Assembly (NCBI GenBank): GCA_002897115.2
Contig: BCIH01000004.1
Span: forward strand, 702,684-766,683
Reading direction: 5' to 3'
DNA: 64,000 bases
From: Prototheca cutis
Taxonomy: Eukaryota > Chlorophyta > Trebouxiophyceae > Chlorellales > Chlorellaceae
Below are positions 17,303 to 27,802 of the stretch, one piece after another. The number at the start of each line of letters is the position of its first letter. Within the stretch, counting starts at the first letter, position 1. A program made the translations under genes and the position numbers. Under the pieces are notes generated by a model. It had not been told where the DNA came from. It ran no database searches and worked only from the letters and a program-made list of their open reading frames with translations.

Positions 17303-18595
17303 TTACCACCCGCCACCGCCAAAATCATCAAAGCCCCCGGTTCCCCAGTCAGCGCCGCCGCCCATGCCGCCATCCATGTTGGTGCCAGACATGTCTGTCG
17401 TGCTAAAGTCGTTCACTTGTGTGTCATTGTTCACTGCATAGTGCAAAAAGGAAAGAGGGCGTCCTGGGTCGTGGATGAACACTGCTGAGCATGCAAGCCC
17501 ATGGCCCCCAAGCCCACCCACCTATGTAATTGTTGTTGATGATCTCGGTGTTCCCGTAGTCCCCAGGTGGCGGTCCATAGTATCCACCACTGCAGGCCAG
17601 GGTTTGCGGGCCAGGGTTTGCAGGCCCATCACGCTCGCCATCACATCTCCCACCGCGACCTGGTGGTGCCCCGGCATCAGAACGGTGCGCCGAGCAATCG
17701 TTGCCCCTTCCTCCCCATTCTGGACTGGATTGGTGTTCCCATGCAGCAATACACTCCCAAGGAGATAGCCCAACTCAAACCCAGGCTGCTTCCACACAAA
17801 CAAGGGCACTCACTAGTGCGGTGTTGCGAGGTCAGCAAGCAGCATTCCGCCAAGAAAGCCGCCCGCCGCACCCAGTGCCACGCCCTGGCCCGTCGTCAAG
17901 CCGCCGGTGTTTGCCTGCTGAACGTAAACTGGCTGCGCGGGCGCTGCGTATACTGCAGTGGAGGGTGGGCATTGTGTCGAGCGATCAGTGGTGCAGGGCA
18001 GGGCGCATTCAGGTGGGGCACAGAAGGTGGCACCTGCAGTGGGCAGTGAAGAATACATCTGGCAGCGCACAGCCCAGCCAGGCTAGCCCTGCTGCCTGCG
18101 GGCACCTGGCACACTCGGCGGGTAGGCCGCCGGAACCGGCGCAGGGCCGGAGGCATACCCTCCGGACGCAGCGTATGCCGGCGGGGCATAGGCAGGGTGC
18201 CCGGCTGGCAGGGGCCTGGCCAGGGCGGCAGGAGCTGCCCAGCTCATGGAGGCCACGGGGACAGGGCCCGACGGAGGCGGATACCCTGCCAGCGCAGGCG
18301 ACTCCCGGTCCCCAGCCGGCGCTGGGTACCCCATGACCACCGAGCGCTCGCTGCGCGGTCCGCCGACCAAGTCGGTTGAGGTCTTTTCAAGGGCGCCACC
18401 CTTGTCGGGTGGTGCCAGGCCCACCGCGGCCTCCGTGCCACGTGCACAGCTGGGGCCCGCCTCAGCTGGGCAGGGGTTTTGCACACCATGCCCTTGCACA
18501 CCTGGTTGTGGAGGGGGGTAGCCAGCTGTTCCGACCGGGGGGTAGCCCGCCTGGACTGGGACATATGACGGCGGTGGGGCTTGCGCCATGTACAT
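17303..18595 (-). CDS. Gly/Pro/Tyr-rich membrane-associated protein (SRC2-like tail)
   Basis: The N-terminal half is a run of YPP-type repeats (AGYPPVGTAGYPPPQPG, MGYPAP, LAGYPPPSGP, APPAYAASGGYASG). After a splice at CCAG|GTGCCC it continues VYAAPAQPVYV, then a short hydrophobic glycine-zipper segment GVALGAAGGFLGGMLLADL, GYYGPPPGDYGNTEIINNNY, and a tail of Met/Gly/Asp ending GTGGFDDFGGGGW with TAA at 17303-17305. The last three junctions keep frame (TA|T gives Tyr, ATA G|TG gives Ile-Val). This order of YPP repeats, a glycine-zipper GGML segment and a D/F/G tail is that of plant SRC2 and related XYPPX proteins. SRC2 also has an N-terminal C2 domain, which I could not find upstream. The true start may lie in a further 5' exon; the frame is open upstream through TYEEVHPPRP. 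Confidence 0.55.
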
Positions 18596-19168
18596 GGGCC
18601 GTGGAGGGTGGACCTCCTCGTACGTGGCTGGAGCGGAGCAGCACGCCCCCTGCCAACAGTGTCAGGGCGTACCCAGGAGTGAGATCAAGTGCGACGTGCA
18701 CCACGACTGACAGCTCAAGACACATGTCGAACATTTGTACTTGCCATTGTTTTGGAGAGATCGCAGAAGCAAACGTAGGGAGGAGCCCAGATGGGGTGCC
18801 TCGCTTCACCGCGTCAGGCCGCTGCTCGGGGGACTGGCCTCTGCGAGCCCAAGCGGGTCCCGTACTCCGCAAAAACGGCGACTCGAGCAAAGCTTCCAGT
18901 CCCTTGATGCTCCATGACGTACTCTCGATTAGGAGCAGCGATCCGTTGAGGAGCAGTCCCCCGGGGCGCGCGAGCACCAGCCAAGCTGCCCGGAAGCTGG
19001 GATACCCCCCCAAAACACTTTTCCGCGTGGCCCAGGAGTCCAGTCCCAACCCAGCCCGCCACAATTAGCAAAACTTTACATGTACCATGTCTGTGATCCA
19101 CGAATGAAATAATTTCGGCTGTTATTCGCTCGCCTTGCAGCAACGGTGCTCCAGGCTGTGTGGGGCTC
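18596..19168. other. Region upstream of the Gly/Pro-rich gene
   Basis: About 570 bases that may hold 5' exons or UTR of the YPP-repeat gene and the 3' UTR of the cyclin. Reading frames here show no recognisable domain, including no C2 domain. Confidence 0.35.
19076..19080 (-). terminator. TGTAA polyadenylation motif of cyclin gene
   Basis: Minus-strand TGTAA 89 bases beyond the cyclin stop at 19169. Confidence 0.45.
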
Positions 19169-21257
19169 TCAGCTGTCCAGCTCCATCAGCAGCTCTTCAT
19201 ACTCCTCCACCGCCTCAGCGACCTTGCCTGTCTCCTGCGCTCCCGGGCCCAGTGCACTGGCACCGGAGCCAGCCAGTCCTGCCATCTCAAAGGCGTACAT
19301 GCGGTCCAAAAGCAGCGTCGAAATCCCTGCATGCATGGGGGCCCGACGGAAGGGATCATCATCTGCTGTCGGGGAAAATTTGCAGCAGCAGGCAGCGTGG
19401 CTGGCAATGCACAGCTGGCACGGCCCCTCCCCACCGTGCCGGGCGGACGGGCGCGGAGTTGGAGGCGGGACCCGGTCGGGACGCATGGCATTCTCAAAGC
19501 ATGTCATCCACAGCCCCGCACCTCGGAGGATCTCTGGGGTCAAGCCGTCTCTGGCCCACCAGACCATCGTTCCAGGGGCCTGGTACTGCCGGACATCCAC
19601 CCGCAGTATCTTAAGCACAGTCCAAATACAGGCAAGCGCCACATGCCGGGGCCGGTACATCAGGCACAGCGGCAGCTTGTAGCTGCGGGGGGTTGGGGTG
19701 AGCGTGTTTTTGTTTGGTGGGGGTATTTGAGTGGAGAGGTTTTGAAAGGAGGGAGAGGCCTGCACTCCGACTTGCATGGCATCTTTTTGGGGTATGGGCG
19801 AGCATCAGTGGGTTCAGCTCGGAGACTATGCACTGACGTCCCGCGTTGGCCCCCCCTCTCCCCCCACCCACCACGGCCACCCCCAGCATACCTGTCGTTC
19901 AGGACATTCATGCACATCTGCTGCAGTGGTGGGGCTGCTGGGTGTGTCTGTCGCCAGTCCTGCCTGCAGGATTGTGAGTCAATAAGCGGTGATTGTGAGG
20001 TGGGGCCCACACAGGCTCTGGCTCGCAGCTAAAGCCTTTGCAGGACAGCACGCCTGCAAGAGCAGACACCCCGGCCCGCATCAAGCCCCCTGTCCTCTGG
20101 ATAAATGGTGTCAATCCCTCCTCAGCTGCCATTGGCCCCACAAAACGCACAGGACATCGAGCAAGGGCGGCTGACTCAGCGCTTGGAGCATGGGTTGGAA
20201 GGGGTGCTCCACCACGATGTCAAACCGCACAGCACAGAGCACGGCACGCTCGGCAAGGAAGAGCTGGTCCCGGGCTGCTCCCATGAAATCCTGCGGCGCT
20301 GGTGGCAGGCGGGGCAAGGTCGGCCTCTGGGAGCTTAATGACATTCCGATCTCGTCATACTGGCAGATTTTCACAGCCCGAGCTGCTAACATTTCCCTGC
20401 AAGCCATGCCGAGAATGGGCCCTCATTCTTCCTTCCAGAGCCCACACCGGGACTCTGGAAGGACGGCCCTGGGAGGAGCTCCCAGAGCCCTCCCCCCTCC
20501 CCTCCCCCCTCCCACATGCAAACTGGTCCCAACGGACCTGACTCCGCAGCACGGCTCCAAGGTTTTCCGTGCCGTATCGGTTCTGGCAGCAGACGGTGAT
20601 GATGTCCTTGGCGCTCTTGGGCGTGTCCTCCAGTTTGCCCCCCAGATACAGGCAGGCCATCCCCACAAGCTGTTGGGGTTAGGTGGTGGGTGGGTGGACG
20701 GGTGGGTGGGTGGGGCGAGGCGCCCTCGAGGGTTCATGACGGAACACAGGTGGCATGGACATGCTTTCGCACGTCCACCGGCCAGCCATTTTATCGGCAT
20801 GCACGGCATCACTCTCACACCCTCGATTCCAGCACCACCCCCCTTTGAAAACTCACGAATCGATCGTTCAGCAAGAGCGAGTGGGTGGCGAAATAACGAT
20901 GGAACAGGACGACCGCTGTGCTGATTGCCAGGTGGTCCCTGTCGAGGTGTGGGGGGCAGTTTGCTAGGCGTTCAAGGCTGGTGAGTGACATGCGTGGCCT
21001 TGCGCTCACCGCGGATCAACAGCAGCGCCGGGGGCACGCCGGACTGGGGTCTGTGAGGTACCCTCCCCAACCCCCCACCAACCAGCTTGGACACAGGGGA
21101 AACCTTACATTCTCAGCCGCTGGCCGGCTTCCACGACGAGGTTGATGGCGGAGCGCTTCCACCTATCTTCTGTATCTGCCGGTACCCCATGTTTCCGGCT
21201 GGCGGATAGCTGCTCCAGCTCCTCCTGGGTGAACAGCCGGTGCTCCAGGTAGGACAT
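19169..21257 (-). CDS. Cyclin T/K/L-type transcriptional cyclin
   Basis: Regulatory partner of a CDK9/12-type kinase that phosphorylates the RNA polymerase II C-terminal domain. Exon 1 (21257-21109) encodes MSYLEHRLFTQEELEQL and WKRSAINLVVEAGQRLR. It joins by AT|G to exon 2 (about 20944-20858), DHLAISTAVVLFHRYFATHS, then LLLNDRF and exon 3 (about 20672-20540) MACLYLGGKLEDTPKSAKDI. These form the first cyclin box. The second fold follows: LFLAERAVLCAVRFDIVVEH and PFQPMLQALS (about 20250), MCMNVLNDR (about 19900), and SLCLMYRPRHVALACIWTVL with ILRVDV and WW (19670-19560). The C-terminus is short and ends EEYEELLMELDS. Order and spacing match plant CYCT1 and animal cyclin T/K. There is no long His-rich tail, so the T/K/L assignment is open. 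About seven exons. Confidence 0.85.
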
Positions 21258-21658
21258 GCCGGGCTCCTCCCCCAGGATCCGAGCACGATCTCCACTGCTT
21301 TCAAATCATGCCAGCTGATATTGAAACACGACTTGTTCTGAGAACGAGGATGCACTTGGTGCACATGCCAGGCGCCAGGAGTGCCAAGGTGCAAAGTGAG
21401 CCGGGATTCGGGCGGCACAGGGGTGGCTTGCTTTCTCACACCGATGATCCCCTACTCTCATATCCGGAAGACCCAACAAGCACCTCGTTGGTCAGATGCA
21501 GCCTCAAAGCAGTACCGCAAGCAGGTGTTTCGTAAACTACCATGTAATTATAGGTTGCAACCGAGCTGGTAGCCCGCCTCTGCAAGGCCTGGGTTGCCTG
21601 GTCCAGGTTGGACTGCCCATGGAGTAGGTGCGGTCGTCAGGCCGTCTACGGGCGCACG
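21258..21658. other. Divergent promoter region, cyclin (-) / EDR2-domain gene (+)
   Basis: About 400 bases between two divergent starts. No TATA box or repeat stands out. Confidence 0.5.
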
Positions 21659-23669
21659 ATGCGCATCAAATGGCTGTTCTGCTGCCAAACCAGACCCCAG
21701 CCGAGTCCGAAAAGGCGGAAGAAATGGCGCCGGAGGCACCAACGGGACCTGGACGCGGCTGCCGCGTCGTTGAACGGTATGCGCCCTTGTGTGGAGGGGT
21801 GCGGCAGGATGGAAGCTGGCCCCCGCACCCAGGCTCATGTCCTGGGATCCTCCCCTCCTCAACCCCTCGACCTCCTTGCCTTGTAGGCTTGTACCCCAGA
21901 GTGGCTGTGCTGCAGAGAGTGTCCTCAGAGCCTTCCGTGCTCAGTACGTTGGCGGCGGATGGCTGGGTCGATGTGTTTCGGCGAAAACAGTTTCAGCCCA
22001 GGAAAACCCTTTGCCGTGTTGTGGTCGGACGATGGCATGTTGCTTTGTGTAATGACAGTCTACCTGCTTTCCTTCTTTCCTCATACCCCCGCTGACTCTC
22101 GCCCGCCTCCAACGTGCACATGAACGCAGGCGAGGACCAGGACTGGCACGATGCGCAGGAGGTACTGTCGACCATGGACAGTGCCGAGGTGTACATGCAT
22201 GACGCGGTGGGGGGCGGCGATTCCCCTTTCTCCGATGACAGCACCCCGGGAATATTTGTGCGTTGGCAGACGAGGGAGGGGAGTTGGTTGCGGTCGGAGT
22301 GGGGCTGTGAGGGGTCGGGGATACGAGGCGCCGGCCTTGTGCCTTGTGTTTGTGCCATGATGCAGAGCCCTCTGCTTCAGCTGGTACATTGGTGGCTGTG
22401 ACGAGACTGTGTGCTCGTAAACTGGCAGGATCTCATACTCCCCCTGTGTCCCATTCAGAACCGGCTGAGCCTAATGTGGGAACTGGCTAAGAACAAGCCG
22501 CCGGGGGCAGAGGAGCTCCCCCCCATCCCCGTCTCACCCCGCCATTCACCGCGAGTAACAAACCTGTTCACCAGCAACAAGGTTAGTTCGGGTTGGTCTG
22601 GCCGCAGCAGGCGCGCCGCCTCCATGCTGCGCTGTCCTGCTGCGTCGGATTCCCCCCCACGCGCACACCCACGCACACCTCGCTCCCGCACCCGAACCCA
22701 ACACCCACACCCACGGCAATGCAGCAAGCGGAGAGCCGGCCTATTCTGCTGCGCCAGTTGACGGGGCGTTCAGGCGTTTCTTCCAAGGAGATCACGGTGC
22801 CACCGGGGCTGCTGGCCGTGCGATGGGCAGGTTGCATGGCGGAAAGTTTTCAGGTTCGTGGGCGGGATTACATGACGAGTCGGCGGAAGGAGGCTTCGGG
22901 CCCCGGGCTGTACCGGCTCCTCGGCGCGGACATGTTTAGTTTTGAGTGCAAGTTGCACCACATCGCGCACCACATCGACCTGCCCACCCCGCCGGAGCTG
23001 GGGCCGGGGTGGGAGGCGGCGCCCCTCGAGGAGCGTCTGCCGCCGCTGCTCATCGTCAACGTGCAGCTCCCCTCGTACTCGCCCCCGCTGTTTGGCAAGA
23101 ACCATGACGGCCCCGGCTACTCCCTGGTGCTCTACTTTGGTCTGCCCGCGGGGTGGGAGCCCGCACAGGCGCCCAACCGTGCTGCGCTGGAACTGTTCCA
23201 GCGATTCGTGCACGACGGCGTGGAGGCCGACGGCTGCCCCACGCGCGACCGGCTCAAACTCATCCCCCACGTTGCTAACCCCGACGCGTGGGGCAAGGCT
23301 GCACCGCTCAGCCGGTACGAGTCGCGGATGCTGGCTTCGTACGCGGACAAGCCCCTGCTGACCCGACCCCAGCACCGCTACTTTGGGCACGAAGCCTACC
23401 TGGAGATTGACCTGGACGTCCACTCATATGCCTTCCTCGCGCGCAAGGCGCTCCATGGGTTCCTAGGTCGTCTGCCGGGTCTGGTCCTGGATCTAGGGTT
23501 TGTCGTCCAGGGAAATGCACCCGACGAGTTGCCAGAGCAGGTCTTTGCCGCCGCCCGAATCTCCGACATCCGGCTGGACGAGGCACAGCCCTTTGCCACC
23601 GTCAATCCGGATGAGCTGGAGCCGCCGCACCGTGCTGGGGCCAGGCCCCAGCAGCGCAGCCACCTCTGA
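21659..23669 (+). CDS. EDR2 C-terminal (DUF1336) domain protein
   Basis: Member of the family named for the C-terminal domain of plant ENHANCED DISEASE RESISTANCE 2, found on membrane- or lipid-associated proteins. Four exons: 21659-21776, 22130-22257, 22460-22581 and 22725-23669. All junctions keep frame: AAC G|GC at the first, phase 0 at the others. The N-terminus MRIKWLFCCQTR is followed by a strongly basic patch (KRRKKWRRRH), which may bind membrane lipid. An acidic linker follows (GEDQDWHDAQEVLSTMDSAE). The domain begins near exon 4 with SFQVRGRDYMTSRRKEASG, LLGADMFSFE, HHIAHHIDLP, LIVNVQLPSYSPPLFGKNHD, GYSLVLYFGLP, RDRLKLIPHVANPDAWG, HRYFGHEAYLEIDLDVHSYA and ends LVLDLGFVVQGNAPDELPEQ. 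No PH or START domain is visible, unlike full-length EDR2. Confidence 0.85.
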
Positions 23670-24162
23670 GATTCCGGGGAGCTGCCGTGCAGATCTGGGC
23701 CCCCACATGCAAGCCCTCTAGCCATCTGTCTTGTGCTGGGCTTTGACACATTCGGTTTGGGCCCTGGTCCGCCGCCAGAAAAGGGTGCACGTGCTCGTGG
23801 CGCCACCCTTACCCCCGGCAAAACAACCCATGGCAACAGGACAGTATTCAATGACACTCGTTTTGGTTCTCTTTTATGACTCCTACTGCGGCCCTCTGAT
23901 TGAAGCATAGGGGCTATCATGCTCTGTAGCGCCAGGGTTGCAGGGCTTCCAGGACCTGGTCATGGTGGTTGCCTGGAGACTGATTATCCCACGATTGGCT
24001 GGAGCGATCAATGTGAGGGGGCCCGCCATCCACCAGACACATGCGAATGCCGAGCGCACCCACAAATTCAATGCATGGCTCCATTGGCGCGTCACAGCAG
24101 CGGGGGAGTGTAAAACGGCATATAAAAAAACACCGCAAAAGGGTGAGACATCTCCCTCGCTG
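23670..24162. other. Intergenic region between two plus-strand genes
   Basis: Holds the 3' UTR of the EDR2-domain gene and the promoter of the tRNA methyltransferase gene. No other feature seen. Confidence 0.5.
24121..24128 (+). promoter_or_regulatory. TATA box of tRNA methyltransferase gene
   Basis: TATAAAAA, 42 bases before the chosen ATG at 24163, implying a very short 5' UTR. It stands out against GC-rich flanks. Confidence 0.6.
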
Positions 24163-25526
24163 ATGCTGTCCCTGGCTGCGACCAGGACCTGTGCCACAAC
24201 GACCGTGGGCCTGGCTCGCAGGGCTGCGGGCGCCGCGAGGCGAGTCGGCATGGGCGAGCGATGGTTTGACACGGCCCCCTCTGGCCCAGCAAAGTCTCAG
24301 GAAGATGGCTGCCAGCCCTTCACGGACCTGGGGATCACGGAACAGCTGTACACCCAGGTTGGCGGCGGCAAAAAAATCCGACAGCACGTAAACCCCCTCA
24401 AGCGATCCCTGGCCACGCCCCCCGTCTTGCCCGACTGGGCCTCGCTCTACGACGACCCAAGCCTGCCCCTGATAGTGGACGTGGGGTCGGGGTACGGCAG
24501 GTTCCTCCTGGGCATAGCTCAGTTGACCCCCGGCCGGAATCACTTTGGATTTGAGATCCGTGAACAGGTGAGCAAGAATTGTGCTGTGCCGGAAAGGAGG
24601 CATCGATGAGTGTGTTGTGGACAGAAAACCGGAGGACTCCTCCCACTGATCACCCCCCTTTCTACCTAATGACAACCCCCCCTCCCCCGCGCGCGGTCAA
24701 CTAACGCATTCCAACCGACGCCCAGGCGGTTGACCGAGCTCAGGACTGGGCAGCAGCGCTGGGACTGACGGGGTCGGTACGGTTTGTGCTGGCCAACGCG
24801 ACGCTGTGCATGGCGCAGCTTCTGGCCAGCTACCCTGGCCCCGTGGAGTTGGTGGCGGTGCAGTTCCCCGACCCGCAGTTCAAGCGCCGGCACCGCAAGC
24901 GCCGCGTCGTGCAACCGCAGCTGGTTCAAGCTGCCGCCAAACTTTTGCGCCCCGGTGGCAGGGTGCTGCTGCAATCCGATGTGCTGGAGGTCGCCGAAGA
25001 CATGCGGGACCAGTTTGCAGCCTGCCAGGCCTTCTCCCTGGCGCCAGAACACGGCGTGCTGGGGGCGACCTTTGCTGCCAAGTCAGCTGCGCCGCTGGCT
25101 GGGGAGGACAAGTCGCGCATTGCGCGAGAGCCGGCAGATTCAGGGGTGCAGGGCACAGGCACGAGTGACGGCACAACTGCACCGGGCGACAACGAGGATG
25201 CGGGAAGCGCTACACCTGAGCGCCAGCCGCGCAACGCGCGATTCGATTCGGCTGGCTGGCTTCATGCCAATCCCCTGGTGGGTTGTAGGGCTGGTTGCAT
25301 GTGGAACTGGACAATCTCCACTTGCTGGGGTGCTGGTGCGCATGGACAGACTATGTCTGCCTTGCTTGCTTGAGAAAAAACAATCCCCACGCACAGCCAG
25401 TGATGTTCCTTGACCCCCAAGGATTCCACCCTCTAAACCTCGATGCAGCCAATGCCAACGGAGCGGGAGGTATTAACACTCCAAAAACAAGGCGCTGTGT
25501 ATCGGACATACCTCCAACGAGATTGA
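24163..25526 (+). CDS. tRNA (guanine-N7)-methyltransferase, TrmB family, organellar
   Basis: Transfers methyl from S-adenosylmethionine to N7 of G46 in tRNA. Three exons: 24163-24567, 24726-25277 and 25449-25526, all phase 0, total about 344 residues. The N-terminus (MLSLAATRTCATTTVGLARR and more Ala/Arg) looks like an organelle transit peptide. The SAM-binding motif is LIVDVGSGYGRFLLGIAQ, followed by NHFGFEIREQ. The conserved catalytic region reads VAVQFPDPQFKRRHRKRRVV and is followed by LRPGGRVLLQSDVLEVAEDM. The tiny last exon supplies the family's C-terminal signature PTEREVLTLQKQGAVYR and ends YLQRD; without it the reading frame would run on into unrelated sequence. It resembles the Arabidopsis organellar TrmB-type protein more than cytosolic METTL1. 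A Thr/Ser/Glu-rich insert sits before GWLHANPL. Confidence 0.92.
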
Positions 25527-25539
25527 AAAAGAATAATTT

Positions 25540-25544
25540 TGTAA
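25540..25544 (+). terminator. TGTAA polyadenylation motif of trmB-like gene
   Basis: TGTAA 14 bases after the stop at 25526. Confidence 0.5.
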
Positions 25545-26291
25545 AAGAGCGCTGTGTTCCTGCTGTGTGGTAACGTGCCACATGTGTGGAGTGAGTGAAA
25601 GAGGGCGGTACCGTCTGTTACTGGCAGCACTCGAGGGTTCATTCCAGGAAAAAGCGCTCAACAGGGTAACAGCAAGCCCAAGCTGATCTGGTCATTGTGG
25701 GGATAGCTGACCATTTCTCGAAAGCTCGCGGGAGCAGGCCACTCCCCCATTCTCAATGACACAGCTGCAACAAGTCAGACACAAGTGTGTGCGATGCGTC
25801 CTCCTGCGGTCGCACATATCTGCAGCGCAAAGGGTGCGGCGGACGAAAACGCGCAGTGTAGACCGGCGGTGGAGGGTGTGTCAAAGCAGCCAGCCGGGAG
25901 GATGGGGGCCTGGAAGGAATACGCTGCCATGCCCTGCAGCATTGACGTGTGAGGAACGGCGGTGGAGGGCGCTGGGGCACGAGATCTGCTGTTCCAGCAT
26001 AGTCATTCGGGACCTGGCATAGCACTACGGTCCGTCAGCCCCGATGAGCCACAATTAACAATGGAAATGCGGACCTGGCACATTATGCCAGACCCAAATG
26101 CCAGGACGACTGTGGATGGCACATCGTTGCCACCTGCCCACTGCATGAGGTGGAGTGATGCTGTGTGTTTGGACAGACTCAGGCAGTTCCCAGACCACGG
26201 CATGGAACACCAAGCTCCACCGGAATATCCCTTCTGTTTCCACAAGTCTCAGCAACGTACAAAGCCCCCTCGCCATCTCCAGAAAAGAAAT
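25545..26291. other. Convergent intergenic region
   Basis: About 750 bases between the methyltransferase (+) and the membrane protein (-). A further 3' exon of the minus-strand gene could lie here, but I cannot identify one. Confidence 0.4.
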
Positions 26292-27478
26292 TCACACTGC
26301 GCAGCTCACTGTGGCGATCAGAAAGCCCAGGTAGAGGTGGTGCACGTGCACTGTGTGTCCCCGACTGGCCAGCAGGCCCGTTGTGCCCAGGCAGTAGGAC
26401 AGGATGACAGCTCGGGGCACAAGGTACCGCTGCAGTACTGCTTTCCTCCTGGCCTGGGCAGCAATGTTCCAGAGCGCCCATCCAAAGCAGGCCAGCACTG
26501 AGTGTCAGGAAATATTTTGCATCGTGTTGATGGCACTCAGCAGCAAGGACAATCCCCCAGGCGGTGCATCCCCTGTCACCGTCAATGCACACGGTTGCTG
26601 CCTGTTCGTAACAGCCACCAGACCCCACCACTGGAGAATAAAGCAGCAAATGACCAGGTCCAGTGTTTGAAATCCCGAAAGTCATGCTTCAGCGCTGGCC
26701 AGTCGCTGGCCAGTGAGTAGACGGGGGGGGTGCCAAAGAGCACAGCCCAAAAGTACCATCGCCGCCTGAAAGGCACGTGGGCAGGTCATCAGAGGTTGCT
26801 ACACATGAGATGACTCTTGCATAGTTTGGAATGAGAAACAAAAAAACCTCTGAGACACCGGCATTCTGTTGATGTTGGACATACCATCGCACCATGTTAG
26901 GAGATGGTTCCACCGGGCACGTGTCAAGCTTCCAGTCATCCAACCGATCACCCCGCCCAGCAAGGCAGTCATGCAGATGTCTCCCGCCAGCTCATAGGCA
27001 TCAACCTGGGAAAAGAAATGGTGCGCACGCACATGGAATGTGTGCTCATGCATGCTGGCACCGTGCTCTGACAGCAGAGAGAGCAGCATCCATTCGTATC
27101 AGCACGCTCCAACCCCAGGTGTGCCTGTTCAATGCAGTCGTCGGGCGTGCCGCCCAACCAACAAGTCAGCCGCTGGGTCGAGTAGGCCAGTCCCAGGGCG
27201 CCAAGCCACATCCCCTGAATGTCATATGTGATGCCAAGGTGAGCTGGTTGTCGAGGTTGCGGCGATCATGGAGTTCCCTGGCCAGAACACCACCCGGCAC
27301 GCTCCCTCCTCCATAGGAAAACCGACATTCCTAATACCATGAAGATGGGATCCTGGGAAGAAGCTTCATCCTGCGACCTGAGCTGTACAACTTCCGAAGG
27401 AGGTGCGCTCAGGTCTAGGTTCTGCCTGCGCGGCAGGAGCGGCCTTTCCACGTCCTCCGACACCCCCCACTCCGACAT
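26292..27478 (-). CDS. Putative multi-pass membrane protein, unknown
   Basis: Not recognised. Exon 1 starts ATG at 27478: MSEWGVSEDVERPLLPRRQN, then EVVQLRSQDEASSQ. Later exons in order contain GMWLGALGLAYSTQRLTCWL and DDCIEQAHLGLERADTNG (about 27200-27090), YELAGDICMTALLGGVIGWM (about 26990), RRRWYFWAVLFGTPPVYSLA and WSFAALFSSGGVWWLLRTGS (26770-26600), and LACFGWALWNIAAQARRKAV with RAVILSYCLGTTGLLA and HTVHVHHLYLGFLIAT (26498-26292). That gives four to six hydrophobic segments and a conserved-looking HVHHLYLG motif. The stop at 26292 may be bypassed by a GTGAGC donor just before it, so the C-terminus is uncertain. Confidence 0.45.
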
Positions 27479-27802
27479 CGGAATGGCAGCACCTCAAAAA
27501 AACCTCAAAACCTCAGAATCTCAGCATCCTGTGGGCGTCGAGAGTTGACTGTGACTGATATAGTAATTTGACTTGAAATGTGCACATGCAACCTAGTATC
27601 GAGTTGGGAAGGTGAAACGGCGGACAACCCGAGAATTGCGCCTGATTCCCTGGGGCTCGCCCGGATGGGATCCACCGGCCAGCCGAAGGAGCGATCCGAG
27701 ATCGAATCCTAAACGTTGCCCATTGACTGAATACGTCTGAGTTCGTGGTGTGCATTGGGTTCTTTCATTCCAAGTTTTGGAACAAAGGAGCGGATTGACG
27801 GG
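27479..27802. other. Divergent promoter region
   Basis: Between the membrane protein start (-) and the salvage-like gene start (+). No clear motif. Confidence 0.4.
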
